A program made the position numbers and the translations under genes. The notes beneath the pieces are model-generated. The model searched no databases. It was not told where the DNA came from and saw only the letters and a list, made by a program, of their open reading frames with translations. Below are positions 42,720-52,491 of a DNA stretch of 64,000 nucleotides, piece after piece. This DNA is from TA-21 sp036557405 (GTDB taxonomy: Archaea; Thermoproteota; Nitrososphaeria; Nitrososphaerales; Nitrososphaeraceae), in NCBI GenBank assembly GCA_036557405.1, contig DATBHO010000009.1, forward strand, positions 62,001 to 126,000. The letters are read 5' to 3'. The first letter of the stretch is position 1. Every line of letters starts with the position of its first letter.

Positions 42720-44339
42720 ATGACAATTGCTTTAAAGGTGCATCCCTCCTTCTTTAGAGAATTTGCTACAAAGACATGGGTTTCCCCCGCTGACGTCATA
42801 AAGGAATTGATTGAAAATGCCTTTGACGAAGACGCAACAAAAGTTTTGGTAACCATACTTAATGATTATTCCGTATCGATAGAGGATAATGCAGGGATGG
42901 ATGAAATTGAGATTCAAAAGTTCTTGTTACTTGGCTCTCCCCATAAGAAAGTTGATTCTATTTCACCTAAATTAAGAAGGGTTAGGACAGGTAGATATGG
43001 TACTGGTAGACTCTCATTTCTTACTTCATTCGAAAAGATGAAAATTAGAACCCGAAAGGATAACTACCACAAATCATTTTTGATAGATTCAAAATCACTT
43101 GATGCACTGTTTACTGGTAAATCTGACTTACACGAGACTAGGGAGCCCAGTTTATCCCGAAATGGAACTGAGATAATAGTTAGTGATGCAAAGTCACTTG
43201 TAGACGAATTACGTTTAATAAAGGAAATTAGAAAATTGGCAGTGCTCAGACATCCCCTTTTTGAGGTATATATCAAAAAGTCAACCAATTTTAAAGAATG
43301 GAACTATTCTAATGCTGAGATGATAATGGTACCTGAGATACAGGGACACAAAATACCATTAAGCCTCGATAACGGTAACATTGTTGGTGAAATTACTGTA
43401 GCCCGTAGACCTCTAACTGAAGATGAGAAGGGTATTGCAGTTATGGTAGGTGGTCATATAGTTATGAGGACTTTATTCGGTTTTGATAACAAGATTCCCA
43501 AGGTGACTGGATTTGTAAGATGTGATTCATTGACATCTAGGTTTGCTGATAAATCTGCTATAATAGAGGATAAAGAATATGAGCGATTTTCAAGCATTTT
43601 AAAAAAATTCATAATTGATACAGTCATCCCCAGCCTAAGTCTCTATGAAGATGTCCTAGTCACCCGAGAGGAATCAAAGATTTACAAACAAATTGACAAA
43701 GTTCTAGGTCAGGCGGTAATTGAAACCCTAGAGCCATATGAAGAGATAGAAGGATACGAAATAGTAGAAACCAAGAAAATAGTTTCAAAACCTAGCAATA
43801 AACCATCTTCTCTACCTGCAGAAGACAACTTGTTCGATAAATCAATAGAAGACGAATACAAAGACATTACTAGAAATGAATTCAAAAAATCTAGAGATAC
43901 AGTAAGTGAGGAAGGAGGTAATCAACAAACTGTAACAATAGCAGATACGACTTTGCCTAATTATCTATCCAGTGAACATGACGTAGAAAATAGAAATTAC
44001 GAAAATGTAACAGTAACAACCCAGATAAGAAAACCACTCATTAAGAAAACTTTTGCATTAAAAAAAATTGGATACAAGATCATCCCTTACGAAGACGAGA
44101 CTGATTCTAGATATAGCTTCGTAAGTGAAAATGTAGTGTTCGTAAACAAAGCAAATCCGACTTATAAGGCTGAGTCATCAAGGGGGGATGAGTTCCTTTT
44201 AAGACATATTATGAATATTGTAGCACAAGCTGTAGCTGAATCAAGACATCCTGAAGGAAAGGAAGCATTAGAATTGCAAAACAGGTTGGTTTCAGAGGCA
44301 ATTAGGATTCATGATACATTTTTATCTAAAGCAGCTTGA
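42720..44339 (+). CDS. GHKL (MutL/Hsp90/topoisomerase VI-like) ATPase of unknown role
   Basis: The Bergerat ATP-binding fold is clear: N-box KELIENAFDEDAT with the metal-binding Glu29/Asn33 region, G1 motif DNAGM (56-60), and G2 GRYGTG (91-96). A mid-domain of the transducer type follows to about residue 320. The rest (residues 330-440) is low-complexity and charged, and then comes a roughly 100-residue C-terminal helical part. The protein lacks the MutL dimerisation endonuclease and the Hsp90 tail as far as I can see. It is about 75 bp upstream of a proteasome gene. Role unknown; a DNA-structure or protein-remodelling factor is possible. Confidence 0.7.
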   Translation: MTIALKVHPSFFREFATKTWVSPADVIKELIENAFDEDATKVLVTILNDYSVSIEDNAGMDEIEIQKFLLLGSPHKKVDSISPKLRRVRTGRYGTGRLSFLTSFEKMKIRTRKDNYHKSFLIDSKSLDALFTGKSDLHETREPSLSRNGTEIIVSDAKSLVDELRLIKEIRKLAVLRHPLFEVYIKKSTNFKEWNYSNAEMIMVPEIQGHKIPLSLDNGNIVGEITVARRPLTEDEKGIAVMVGGHIVMRTLFGFDNKIPKVTGFVRCDSLTSRFADKSAIIEDKEYERFSSILKKFIIDTVIPSLSLYEDVLVTREESKIYKQIDKVLGQAVIETLEPYEEIEGYEIVETKKIVSKPSNKPSSLPAEDNLFDKSIEDEYKDITRNEFKKSRDTVSEEGGNQQTVTIADTTLPNYLSSEHDVENRNYENVTVTTQIRKPLIKKTFALKKIGYKIIPYEDETDSRYSFVSENVVFVNKANPTYKAESSRGDEFLLRHIMNIVAQAVAESRHPEGKEALELQNRLVSEAIRIHDTFLSKAA

Positions 44340-44413
44340 TTGATTGCAAGATGAGTAGTTAAATAAAGCGACGAAACGACTAAATCTAACTACATTCACT
44401 ACTAACCAATCAT

Positions 44414-45010
44414 ATGGCCTTTCAATTTATGCCTGGTGCTACCGCTATAGGGTTAACTTATCAAGATGGTATTATTCTTGCAGCTGAGAAGCGTATTTCA
44501 TATGGAAACTTTGTAGTAAATAAAAATACTAAGAAAATATTTCCAATAACAGATCAAGTTGCTAGTGCTTGTGCAGGAATGGTTGCTGATATGCAAGTTT
44601 TGACAAGACAGGTAGGAGCACTTGCAAAAATAAGAAAATTAGAAACAAGGAGAGAGATGGCGACCAATTCCGTTGCCAAATTAATGTCGGTGATTATGTT
44701 TGAAAGAAGGTTTTTCCCTTTACTGACGCAGGTAATTGTTGGTGGAGTACATACTATGCCCGAAATTTACACTCTGGATCCGTTAGGCTCACTTCTCCCT
44801 GACAATTATGCAGCAGTAGGTACCGGTGCGGAATTAGCGTTAGGATTAATTGATTCTGAGTATAAGAAAAATATGACAGAAGATGCATCAAAGAAGCTTG
44901 CCATTAGAGCAATTAAATCTTCAATACAACGAGACTCAGCAAGTGGTGATGGAATTGATATACTTGCTATAACAACTAATGGAGTTGAAGAAGAATCCAT
45001 TGGCCTCTAA
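44414..45010 (+). CDS. psmB: Proteasome beta subunit with Ala at the catalytic Thr1 position
   Basis: The Ntn-hydrolase fold is evident: PGATAIGLTYQDGIILAAEKRISYGN, then KKIF with Lys33 and RDSASGDGIDI with Asp166 and Ser169 by Thermoplasma numbering. In the Thermoplasma beta subunit the mature chain starts TTTVG after glycine. Here the order is G-ATAIG, so alanine occupies the nucleophile position, with Glu17 and Lys33 kept. A normal active subunit would need Thr there. Crenarchaea also have such a second, non-catalytic beta subunit in mixed proteasomes. A catalytic paralogue is expected elsewhere in the genome. Confidence 0.9.
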   Translation: MAFQFMPGATAIGLTYQDGIILAAEKRISYGNFVVNKNTKKIFPITDQVASACAGMVADMQVLTRQVGALAKIRKLETRREMATNSVAKLMSVIMFERRFFPLLTQVIVGGVHTMPEIYTLDPLGSLLPDNYAAVGTGAELALGLIDSEYKKNMTEDASKKLAIRAIKSSIQRDSASGDGIDILAITTNGVEEESIGL

Positions 45011-45060
45011 CTTTGAATATTATTTTTTAAGTTACCATTCCTTTTTATTGATCAAAATCG

Positions 45061-45543
45061 TCAGATCCTAATAGTTTTTTTCATTTCCCAGTATGTATCT
45101 CCTACGTGATGCATATTATTCAAAACCACTCCATTCTTCATTTCTCTTGCATTCACATCATCTATTCGCGACAGGCATACGGCAAGTTCTTTATTGTGGA
45201 TTTGATCTTTTACTAAGACTATTTCAGATTCCTTGAATGTGCCAAATTCAGTGATGCCAGGTCTCATTATGTTGGCACCATTGCATACAAATTTGACTGC
45301 GTTCATATCGACCTGTACTGATGCAAAACGATTCAATAAATCATGTTGGGCAAGGTGTGGAATGATGAGATCAGGTGCCAACTGTATCGCTATTAGGCTG
45401 TTAGCCACGAGAAGCCGTTTATTCCCATCTATGACGTAGGCTTGCATATTCTTAATAGAACCAATAGAGTTTGTTGGCCAATTTTTAATAATATGGTTTG
45501 TGATGTCATGTATTTCTCTCTTTGATAAAGAATGCACCTTCAA
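45061..45543 (-). CDS. PUA-domain RNA-binding protein (MCT-1/Tma20-like)
   Basis: The C-terminal PUA domain has the pattern FVCNGANIMRPGITEFGTFKESEIVLVKDQ and ends with AVCLSRIDDVNAREM and GVVLNNMHHVGDTYWEM. The N-terminal half (residues 1-70) has the MCT-1-like lead-in (LSKREIHDIT). In eukaryotes MCT-1 works in translation reinitiation and recycling. Its archaeal role is open, but RNA or ribosome binding is likely. It ends near psmB on the other strand. Confidence 0.85.
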   Translation of the reverse strand: MKVHSLSKREIHDITNHIIKNWPTNSIGSIKNMQAYVIDGNKRLLVANSLIAIQLAPDLIIPHLAQHDLLNRFASVQVDMNAVKFVCNGANIMRPGITEFGTFKESEIVLVKDQIHNKELAVCLSRIDDVNAREMKNGVVLNNMHHVGDTYWEMKKTIRI

Positions 45544-45644
45544 TTATTTTGTTCTCGTTTTTGAGTTATATATCAATATCCATTACCATTCTTTTTCCTA
45601 AATTTGATTTTAACCAATTAAAAAAGCTATTAAACGCTCAGGAG

Positions 45645-46178
45645 CTAGATTCCGTGTTTATGTGTGATATTCGATATTTTTTTCATACGTTCTATTCCAT
45701 TAATTCTTTCTATAATGTTTAGCGCTTGTTCGGGAACAAGATGGTCCCACTTAATATTTTTCACCATTCGCCTTCTAATTTCTGTTCCTGAAAGATCGTT
45801 TCGATTTAGAAGTTTTGGTTCTAAGACAGGAATGTTTCTTTGAATGAAAAGGTAACCTGTAAATGCATTATTTGTAAGTACTGCATCATATTGTGGTACC
45901 AGTGTATCAACACTATGAGTCCATGTTGAATGGACATTTGTATCAGGAATTGGAATTATCAAGGTTTTCTTGCAATCTATTTTTGGATCAGCATTTAGCG
46001 AATCTTTTATCATAGATAATCTTTCTCCAGCTGTAAATGGATTCTCAGGCTCATAACTTGCCTGAGAACTACCAATAACGATTATCAGCTCATCAAATTT
46101 TGAGAAGCCAAATTTAATTGCTGCAATATGCCCCAAGTGGAATGGTTGAAACCTACCTATGAACAATCCCCTTGACAA
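45645..46178 (-). CDS. nadM: Nicotinamide-nucleotide adenylyltransferase (archaeal NadM)
   Basis: The HxGH motif appears as GRFQPFHLGHIAA and the second signature as DLSGTEIRRRM. NadM joins ATP and NMN to NAD. Length 177 is usual for archaeal NadM. Its start is 84 bp from the likely start of the divergent sufC, which leaves room for two promoters. Confidence 0.94.
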   Translation of the reverse strand: MSRGLFIGRFQPFHLGHIAAIKFGFSKFDELIIVIGSSQASYEPENPFTAGERLSMIKDSLNADPKIDCKKTLIIPIPDTNVHSTWTHSVDTLVPQYDAVLTNNAFTGYLFIQRNIPVLEPKLLNRNDLSGTEIRRRMVKNIKWDHLVPEQALNIIERINGIERMKKISNITHKHGI

Positions 46179-46262
46179 ATTACTATAAAATATAAGATGA
46201 ATAATTTAAATTTTGAAGAAAGTATCTCAATATTTATATTATGTTTGGAAAACATAGGATTT

Positions 46263-47051
46263 GTGGTTTTTTTAGAGATACATAATCTGTCTGCCAACAT
46301 TAATGGTAAGGAAATACTTAATGATCTTTGCTTTGAAATAGACAGAGGCCAAGTTCATGCTATCATGGGTCCAAATGGCTCCGGTAAAAGCACTCTAGCA
46401 AATGTAATAATGGGTCATCCAAAGTATTCTGTTACGTCTGGAAGTATTGTTGTCGACGGAGAAAACATACTAGAATTAACTACCGAAGAAAGGGCTAAAA
46501 GGGGCCTATTCTTAGGATTTCAATATCCCACAGAAATTCCAGGAGTGGGCTATAGCCATTTTTTGAGGAATGCATATAATATACTCAATAAAAGTTTGAG
46601 CGGTAAACAGGAGAACAGAGAGGTATTTTTAACTGTGAAGGAATTTCACGAGTACCTAAAAAAGAATCTAGATAACGTGGGTCTTCAAACAACTTTTTTA
46701 AGCAGATATTTGAATGAAGGCTTCTCTGGAGGAGAGAAAAAAAGATCTGAAGTAATGCAGATGCTTGTACTAAAACCACTAATTGCTATTCTTGATGAAC
46801 CGGATTCTGGATTGGATATTGATGCGATACAAGCAGTAGCAGAAGCCATAAACATACTAATATCAAGCGGCGCAGGAGTATTGATTATAACGCACTATGC
46901 AAGAATTCTAAGGTATTTATCAAAACTTGATAAGGTACACGTGATGGCAAAGGGGCGGATCATAAAATCTGGAGGAAAGGAGCTATCCGAAGAATTGGAA
47001 GTTAAAGGATATGGATGGATAGGTTTGACTGACGATACTGACAGCAAGTAA
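46263..47051 (+). CDS. sufC: Fe-S cluster assembly ATPase SufC
   Basis: Walker A is GPNGSGKST, the family stretch FQYPTEIPGVGYSHFLRNAYN is typical of SufC, and Walker B is LIAILDEPDSGLDID. It works with SufB and SufD to build Fe-S clusters. I place the start at GTG 46263, giving the normal MVFLEIHNL opening; the ATG at 46197 would add a hydrophobic 22-residue lead and leave only 18 bp to nadM. sufB and sufD do not follow: the next gene is on the other strand. Confidence 0.93.
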   Translation: MVFLEIHNLSANINGKEILNDLCFEIDRGQVHAIMGPNGSGKSTLANVIMGHPKYSVTSGSIVVDGENILELTTEERAKRGLFLGFQYPTEIPGVGYSHFLRNAYNILNKSLSGKQENREVFLTVKEFHEYLKKNLDNVGLQTTFLSRYLNEGFSGGEKKRSEVMQMLVLKPLIAILDEPDSGLDIDAIQAVAEAINILISSGAGVLIITHYARILRYLSKLDKVHVMAKGRIIKSGGKELSEELEVKGYGWIGLTDDTDSK

Positions 47052-47072
47052 CATTCAAAATTATAGACTCGG

Positions 47073-48287
47073 TCAAGTTGTTGTTTGAGATTTAATTTTC
47101 ATTACGTAAGGTCTTGATAATATCGGCGCCATGATTGTTGTAATCCAGCCAATTGTTACTGTTATAGAGAATATAGTAATATCAATAACACCGGATGAAA
47201 GCCCTATAGCTGCTATGACTAGTTCAACCATTCCTCTTCCGTTCATGATAAAAGCGATGGCTAAGCTTTCGTCCTTTGAGAACTTAATTAACCTCGAACC
47301 AATATAACCTCCACCTACTTTGGTGACAACGGCCACAATTCCAAGAATTATGAATAACGGAATATTATGGACGATGGAATCCATATTGATATTGATTCCT
47401 ATTACGGCAAAAAATATAGGCGCAAAAAATCCGAATGTTATTGCAGATATTATTCCGTAAACTCTCTCAAAATTTTCCTTCCTTATTATTTCTTTGTATA
47501 CTATAAGTCCTGAAAAAAAGGTACCTATTATAAAATGCAAGCCAATTACTACCTGGGCGATAACGGATACCAAGATGGTAGAAATTAATAATATTCCAAA
47601 GGCTGCTTCTTTCGTTTGTAGTTTTTCAAAAAAGTAAGCACCCCGCCGTTGAAACCAAAACTTTGCTTTTCTAAATAATATATCCACAAGAAATATTCCA
47701 CCGATAAATAGCGAAACCTTAATTATAGTATTTATCGTCTGCTCCATTATATTCACAGGTACACCACTGGTTTCGTTTAGGGATAACACAATTGATAATA
47801 GCACAAGGGAAAAAATATCGTTGATTACAGCAGCAGTAATTATAGTATTGCCTAATCTTGTTTCCAATAGCCCGAATTGCATCAGAACAATAGTGGTAAC
47901 TGGGACAGCTGTTATTGATAATAACAATCCAACGAACATAGATTGGAGTAAACCAAGGTTAAAGAGGAACGCTACTCCGAAGCCACATACGTAAGGAATT
48001 GAAAATGCTATGGCAGACAAAATTCCTGCGCGGAGTCCGGCTTTTCTTATTTCTCTAGGATCCATCTGCAATCCTGCTAATAGCATGAGAAAGAAAACAG
48101 CCAAGTCTGAGATTACATTCAGACTCGCACTAGGAGTTACTAATTTTAAAACATAAGGCCCAATTATTATTCCTGCGGCCAGTTCCCCAACTAGCGGAGG
48201 CATACGAAATCTTTGGGAAAACTCACCAAGTATTCGTGTAGCTACCAAAATGATAACTACACTGATGAATAGCTCTTCCGTGGCCAT
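47073..48287 (-). CDS. Cation/proton antiporter, CPA2/Kef type
   Basis: About eleven transmembrane helices are visible. The helix-5-like segment has AAVINDIFSLVLL, giving an ND pair where electrogenic antiporters usually have DD. LVGELAAGIIIGP and the later GRGMVELVIAAIG are family features. It probably exchanges Na+ or K+ for H+. There is no TrkA-type regulatory domain at the end. Length 404. Confidence 0.88.
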   Translation of the reverse strand: MATEELFISVVIILVATRILGEFSQRFRMPPLVGELAAGIIIGPYVLKLVTPSASLNVISDLAVFFLMLLAGLQMDPREIRKAGLRAGILSAIAFSIPYVCGFGVAFLFNLGLLQSMFVGLLLSITAVPVTTIVLMQFGLLETRLGNTIITAAVINDIFSLVLLSIVLSLNETSGVPVNIMEQTINTIIKVSLFIGGIFLVDILFRKAKFWFQRRGAYFFEKLQTKEAAFGILLISTILVSVIAQVVIGLHFIIGTFFSGLIVYKEIIRKENFERVYGIISAITFGFFAPIFFAVIGININMDSIVHNIPLFIILGIVAVVTKVGGGYIGSRLIKFSKDESLAIAFIMNGRGMVELVIAAIGLSSGVIDITIFSITVTIGWITTIMAPILSRPYVMKIKSQTTT

Positions 48288-48699
48288 AATTTATCAAACT
48301 TACTCTAACTAGATTTATCCTTTTGGAAAATTACAGCTATATTCATATTAAATAACGTTTCTCGATACTTCTTAAGTATTTTTGTTATTTTCGACTATTT
48401 GTCTTTCCGATTTACACGTCATCATTAATTTTCATGGACCTAATAAATCAAAGTGCTGTATGGATTCACTGTATCATAATATTTCATTCCAGATGGTACA
48501 AAATAAAGAGACACAATATTTCAGATAGACATCATCCATAGTATACACATGAATTATAACTTCCCGCATTTATTCCTAAATTAATTGGTGTTTACTAACA
48601 ATATCCGCATGAATTAACTTGGTAACAATATTGTGGCATCATCATGATATTCAACATTGGAAATACCCCAAATACGAGAAATTAATATTATTAGGAATA
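48288..48699. other. Intergenic region upstream of the antiporter
   Basis: About 412 bp, AT-rich, with no ORF above 40 codons that I would support and no RNA gene. It is the promoter side of the antiporter and the 3' side of the ABC-2 permease gene. Confidence 0.4.
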
Positions 48700-49461
48700 T
48701 CAACCTTCACGCCACAAAGCCTTTATTTTAGCTAAGAACACAAAAGCTACCATATATATTCCCAGCACCAAGAATCCGAATTCAATAGACCACTCTTTTG
48801 GCGTCGCTAGACCCATTGTACTCTGTATTATTAGAGATGCATGCGTAGTCGGGACCAAGTATGAAACATATTGAAACAAGATAGGCAATCTCTCAATACT
48901 GTAAAAAACTGGCGGTAGGATTGAGAGAATTACGTTAACAAATGATATTATCTGCGAAACGTTCCTCATGTGTAGCATATGAGATGAAAGAAAAAATCCC
49001 ATAGATGACATTGAAGCCCACAAAAGGAAAGTCGTGGCAAGTAATAATGGTATGTAAATTGAAGATGAGAGAAACAAAGCAGCTAATGAGATCAATACCA
49101 ATAATGCCGGTAATCCGAATAGTATCTGAGAAAGTGCCAATCCGACCATGTAAGTAATTGGAGAAACTGGTGAAGCAACGAAGATGTCCTGAATTTTGTA
49201 TTCATTTTTGTAAAAGGAGATATCTTGACCCAACGATAATCCATATCCAACTATTGCCATAACCAAACTTCCCGTGATAGAGAATGGCAAATATTTACCA
49301 TCACTGACGATAAACAAAATAAATAACAGGGAAAATGGACTTATCGCTGAAAAAATTAAGGATAATGGATTTCTTCTCAACCAGAGTATGCCCGTCAAGT
49401 AAGCAATGAGAAAAGTTTGCGTTAATGCAGTCTTAGTTTTCGCGATAAACATGCCAAGCAA
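48700..49461 (-). CDS. ABC-2 type transporter permease
   Basis: Six hydrophobic helices and an amphipathic cytoplasmic start are present. The EYKIQDIFVASPVSPITYMVG stretch is typical for the family's coupling region. Its ATPase is not adjacent; the ATPase gene at 33185 lies 15 kb away and is a plausible partner. Exported compound unknown. A frame that overlaps its start (49422-49610) looks like chance. Confidence 0.88.
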   Translation of the reverse strand: MLGMFIAKTKTALTQTFLIAYLTGILWLRRNPLSLIFSAISPFSLLFILFIVSDGKYLPFSITGSLVMAIVGYGLSLGQDISFYKNEYKIQDIFVASPVSPITYMVGLALSQILFGLPALLVLISLAALFLSSSIYIPLLLATTFLLWASMSSMGFFLSSHMLHMRNVSQIISFVNVILSILPPVFYSIERLPILFQYVSYLVPTTHASLIIQSTMGLATPKEWSIEFGFLVLGIYMVAFVFLAKIKALWREG

Positions 49462-49687
49462 AACATGACTTCCAGATATAAAGGAGTTTGTGTATGTGCC
49501 AGATAGGTGCTCAAAATAGAAATATCTAGTGAGATATGATGTCTATACCAATCTCTACACGAACAAAAAGCAACTGATTCTATGCCAGAAGATGTTCCAC
49601 ATATTTTCATTAAAGGAGGTAATTAGTATCGAAAATTGATTCCGATGTATGATGAATTTTTATTCCAAATTGAGATTAAGCACATTT

Positions 49688-50014
49688 TTAAACCTCGTCA
49701 TATCGAATTACAAAATCTCCATATTTTCCCGTATATTGTCTATGGTCCACTTTCACATCGTCGACCTTTGCATTCTCAGGACCAATCTTACTCCACTGCA
49801 CAACATGGTTAACATTTTCAATATATCCTTCAAGCAGAGCTTCAACGTTTCCATCTGGCAAATTTCTTACCCATCCAACAACAGAATTTTTCTTTGCAAC
49901 TTGTTGCATATTAGCTCTAAAATATACTCCTTGAACCTTCCCTATAACTAACAGTCTAACTGATATTGACTCTTTATTACCTTGTGTTGAATTTTTAGAG
50001 CGACTGAAAATCAC
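49688..50014 (-). CDS. acyP: Acylphosphatase
   Basis: The catalytic Arg is in VQGVYFRANMQQ and the Asn in GWVRNLPDGNVEALLEG, the two active-site residues of the family. It hydrolyses acyl phosphates. The first 15 residues are an extra polar tail. Length 108. Confidence 0.93.
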   Translation of the reverse strand: MIFSRSKNSTQGNKESISVRLLVIGKVQGVYFRANMQQVAKKNSVVGWVRNLPDGNVEALLEGYIENVNHVVQWSKIGPENAKVDDVKVDHRQYTGKYGDFVIRYDEV

Positions 50015-50120
50015 ATTGTTTTACTATATAGCGCCATTTTATATACATTCTACTTATAGTTGTGTCAAAAGGTCGCGAAAATTCTGTTAGATCGGTGAAT
50101 AAGTAAGTACTTGGGATGAT

Positions 50121-50136
50121 CCAAACCTTATATATC
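50121..50136 (+). promoter_or_regulatory. BRE/TATA of the LLM-oxidoreductase gene
   Basis: CCAAACCTTATATATC (50121-50136) places TATA at about 29 bp before the ATG at 50165, with a purine- and C-rich element upstream. Confidence 0.55.
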
Positions 50137-50164
50137 TATATGATATGCATAATTTCATTACAAA

Positions 50165-51244
50165 ATGAGGACTAAATTTGGCTTTACCCAAGGATTAAAT
50201 ATCGCTAGACTTGGTCTGGATGAAATTCAAATAATGACAGCTTGTCAAATTGCGGATAGGCTTGATTTTGATTCAATATGGTCAATGGATCATTCTAACG
50301 TACCACAATGGAAAAATGCAGTTGTAAATGATGCTTGGTTATTACTTGCAGCGATCGGTGCAGTCACCAAGAATGTTGAATTGGGCACGTGTGTGACTGA
50401 CGCAATTAGAAGACATCCTTCAACTATTGCGCTTTCATCAATTACATTGGATAGGCTAACTAACGGTAGAGCAATTTTAGGTATCGGTGCAGGAGAAGCC
50501 CAAAATGTTGTGGATTTTGGAATAGAATTCAAAAAGCCTGTAACTAAATTTAGGGAGCAATTGGAAGTTATAGAAGCTCTATTTGATTCAGATCCCGATA
50601 ATCGGGTAAATTATGATGGAGAATACTACAAACTCATTAATGCATGCTTACAGGCTAGAAGTATTAGAAAACCAAGACCCCCAGTGTATATCGCGGCAGG
50701 AGCGCCAAAAACTTTAGAGTTATGCGCTATCTATGGAGACGGTTGGATACCAATAGGATATACTCCTGATTTGTTTAAACACCATTCAGACATTATTAAA
50801 GATCATGCAAAAAGAATCGGCAGAGAAATAAGCAATTATCAATTTGCAAATGATGTCGACGTATATTTTACTGATGATGGTGAAGAAGCATGGAACAAGA
50901 TGAAAAACGCAGTCAAGGTCAGTTTATACAAGCCAGAATTGTTAAAGGTACATAATATCCAACAAGATTCAGAATTTGATTTCCGAAGATACTTTACGGA
51001 ATACGCGATGAATAAACCAGAATTAATGGAGCAAATGAAAAGGGCTGCCATGCAAATCCCGGATGATGTGGCAAGAAGCGCAATAGGCGTTGGTAGGCCT
51101 GATGATGTGATAGAAATGTTAGAACGATTCATTGAAGCAGGAACAAACCATTTTATAATTAGATTCTGGGGGGACGGATATTTCAAAAACATAGAATTGT
51201 TTGGTAAAAAAGTGATTCCTTACTTTAGAGAACAGGAAAAATAA
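50165..51244 (+). CDS. LLM-class F420-dependent oxidoreductase (Mer-like)
   Basis: A luciferase-like TIM barrel: QIADRLDFDSIWSMDHSNV, ELGTCVTDAIRRHPSTIALS and GRAILGIGAGEAQNV are family regions, and PRPPVYIAAGAPKTLELCAIYGDGWIP (short parts) completes the barrel. The closest group includes methylenetetrahydromethanopterin reductase and thaumarchaeal F420-dependent enzymes. CofG/CofH genes for F420 lie 9 kb downstream. Substrate undecided. Length 359. Confidence 0.82.
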   Translation: MRTKFGFTQGLNIARLGLDEIQIMTACQIADRLDFDSIWSMDHSNVPQWKNAVVNDAWLLLAAIGAVTKNVELGTCVTDAIRRHPSTIALSSITLDRLTNGRAILGIGAGEAQNVVDFGIEFKKPVTKFREQLEVIEALFDSDPDNRVNYDGEYYKLINACLQARSIRKPRPPVYIAAGAPKTLELCAIYGDGWIPIGYTPDLFKHHSDIIKDHAKRIGREISNYQFANDVDVYFTDDGEEAWNKMKNAVKVSLYKPELLKVHNIQQDSEFDFRRYFTEYAMNKPELMEQMKRAAMQIPDDVARSAIGVGRPDDVIEMLERFIEAGTNHFIIRFWGDGYFKNIELFGKKVIPYFREQEK

Positions 51245-51314
51245 TCTGTGCCTGTTGATAGTAAGGATCAATTAGAGATTTGCATCATGATTTAAGTACA
51301 TTCAAGAAATCGAT

Positions 51315-52334
51315 TTAATGAAAGAAGTTGTCAAGTTTACTACAAGTTTTATTTCTTTTTCCCATACTATGAACAAGTGAAGTTGCATCATAACCCAATA
51401 GCCGTAGGTTTTCTGCAAGACGTTCAGCAAAACCGTGAAAGGTATAGATTTTCTCAGGATTGCATTTCCTAACTACTGTAATTAAATCGTCGTAATCACA
51501 ATGGTCGCTTAGGGCAAAGCAATAATCTAGTCCCAATGCGTACTTGTAATATGGCTTCACAGCCCATCCACTGAATCCGATAGATAGTGCTCCGTATTTT
51601 TTCTTCATATGTTTTAGAAATCCATTTTTGGATGAGGTCAGAGGTGCTATGAGTAACCACGGCCGGTGAGATGACAACATGTTGGTTTTTTCTGCATCCG
51701 AGTAAGTAACATAATCGTCCATACCGATCCCAAATTCTGAATAAAGTTTGTTCATCTCATGAATTGAATCGTGTATTATTAATGGTTTCCAATGTCTAAA
51801 AACATTTGTTAGAATTTGCGCCTTGCCTAGAGTGTATCCTAGCAAAATAACTGGTATACCTTGATGATACATTTCTGAAATTATTAAATTTGTTTTGTGT
51901 ATGGTGGTTTCAAATTTTGGAAAAATGTAGTCGGGATGACCAAAAGTAGATTCCATTATGAGAATTCTTGCCTTAGGTATGACCGCCGGATTCATAAACG
52001 CTCTTTTTCTTATTGAAATATCACCTGTGTAATACAATTCATCGTCTACTAAGAGTCCATTCGAACCAAGAATATGTCCTGAATCCAGTAATCTGAAATC
52101 ATGTTCCTCATAAAGATCGCCATATCTGTATCCGCGATGCATCGCAATTTTATGAGTTATTTTTGAAGTGATAATCTTATTACCATTAGGTTTAGCATGT
52201 CGGTATAAATGATCGGTGTGAGCATGTGAAATAAATATAAAATTAGAATCAGGTTGTTTATTTGGATCAAGGGCTATCTTTTTATTTCTGTTATCTACTG
52301 TTATGCCAGAATCGTCCACGGAAACATGAAACAT
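51315..52334 (-). CDS. Metallo-beta-lactamase fold nuclease (SNM1/CPSF-like)
   Basis: The zinc motif ISHAHTDHLYRH and the later DSGHILGSNG and YTGDISI segments belong to the MBL nuclease group. The segment near residues 270-310 (FSGWAVKPY, ALSDHCDYDDL) contains the beta-CASP-like His. Members act as DNA or RNA exonucleases. Which type this is cannot be told. Length 339; no KH domains, so it is not the aCPSF1 type. Confidence 0.82.
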   Translation of the reverse strand: MFHVSVDDSGITVDNRNKKIALDPNKQPDSNFIFISHAHTDHLYRHAKPNGNKIITSKITHKIAMHRGYRYGDLYEEHDFRLLDSGHILGSNGLLVDDELYYTGDISIRKRAFMNPAVIPKARILIMESTFGHPDYIFPKFETTIHKTNLIISEMYHQGIPVILLGYTLGKAQILTNVFRHWKPLIIHDSIHEMNKLYSEFGIGMDDYVTYSDAEKTNMLSSHRPWLLIAPLTSSKNGFLKHMKKKYGALSIGFSGWAVKPYYKYALGLDYCFALSDHCDYDDLITVVRKCNPEKIYTFHGFAERLAENLRLLGYDATSLVHSMGKRNKTCSKLDNFFH

Positions 52335-52491
52335 TAATCATTCTGATTTTCGGACAGTATATTAATATTATTGGTTGGTAGATTCATAATAAAAACTATT
52401 TATGAATTCTACTGAAGGTTCCACATCTTTTGTTGGCGTAATAATTGTCCGAAGTAAAATTTAAGTTATGTTGAATTTCTAATTTTGAGTA

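Noticed and set aside
42644..42757. 37-codon frame upstream of the GHKL gene
   Set aside because: Hydrophilic, overlaps the GHKL start in another frame, and has no sign of selection visible by eye.
49422..49610. 62-codon minus-strand frame overlapping the ABC-2 permease start
   Set aside because: Shares bases with the permease gene and has no recognisable pattern.
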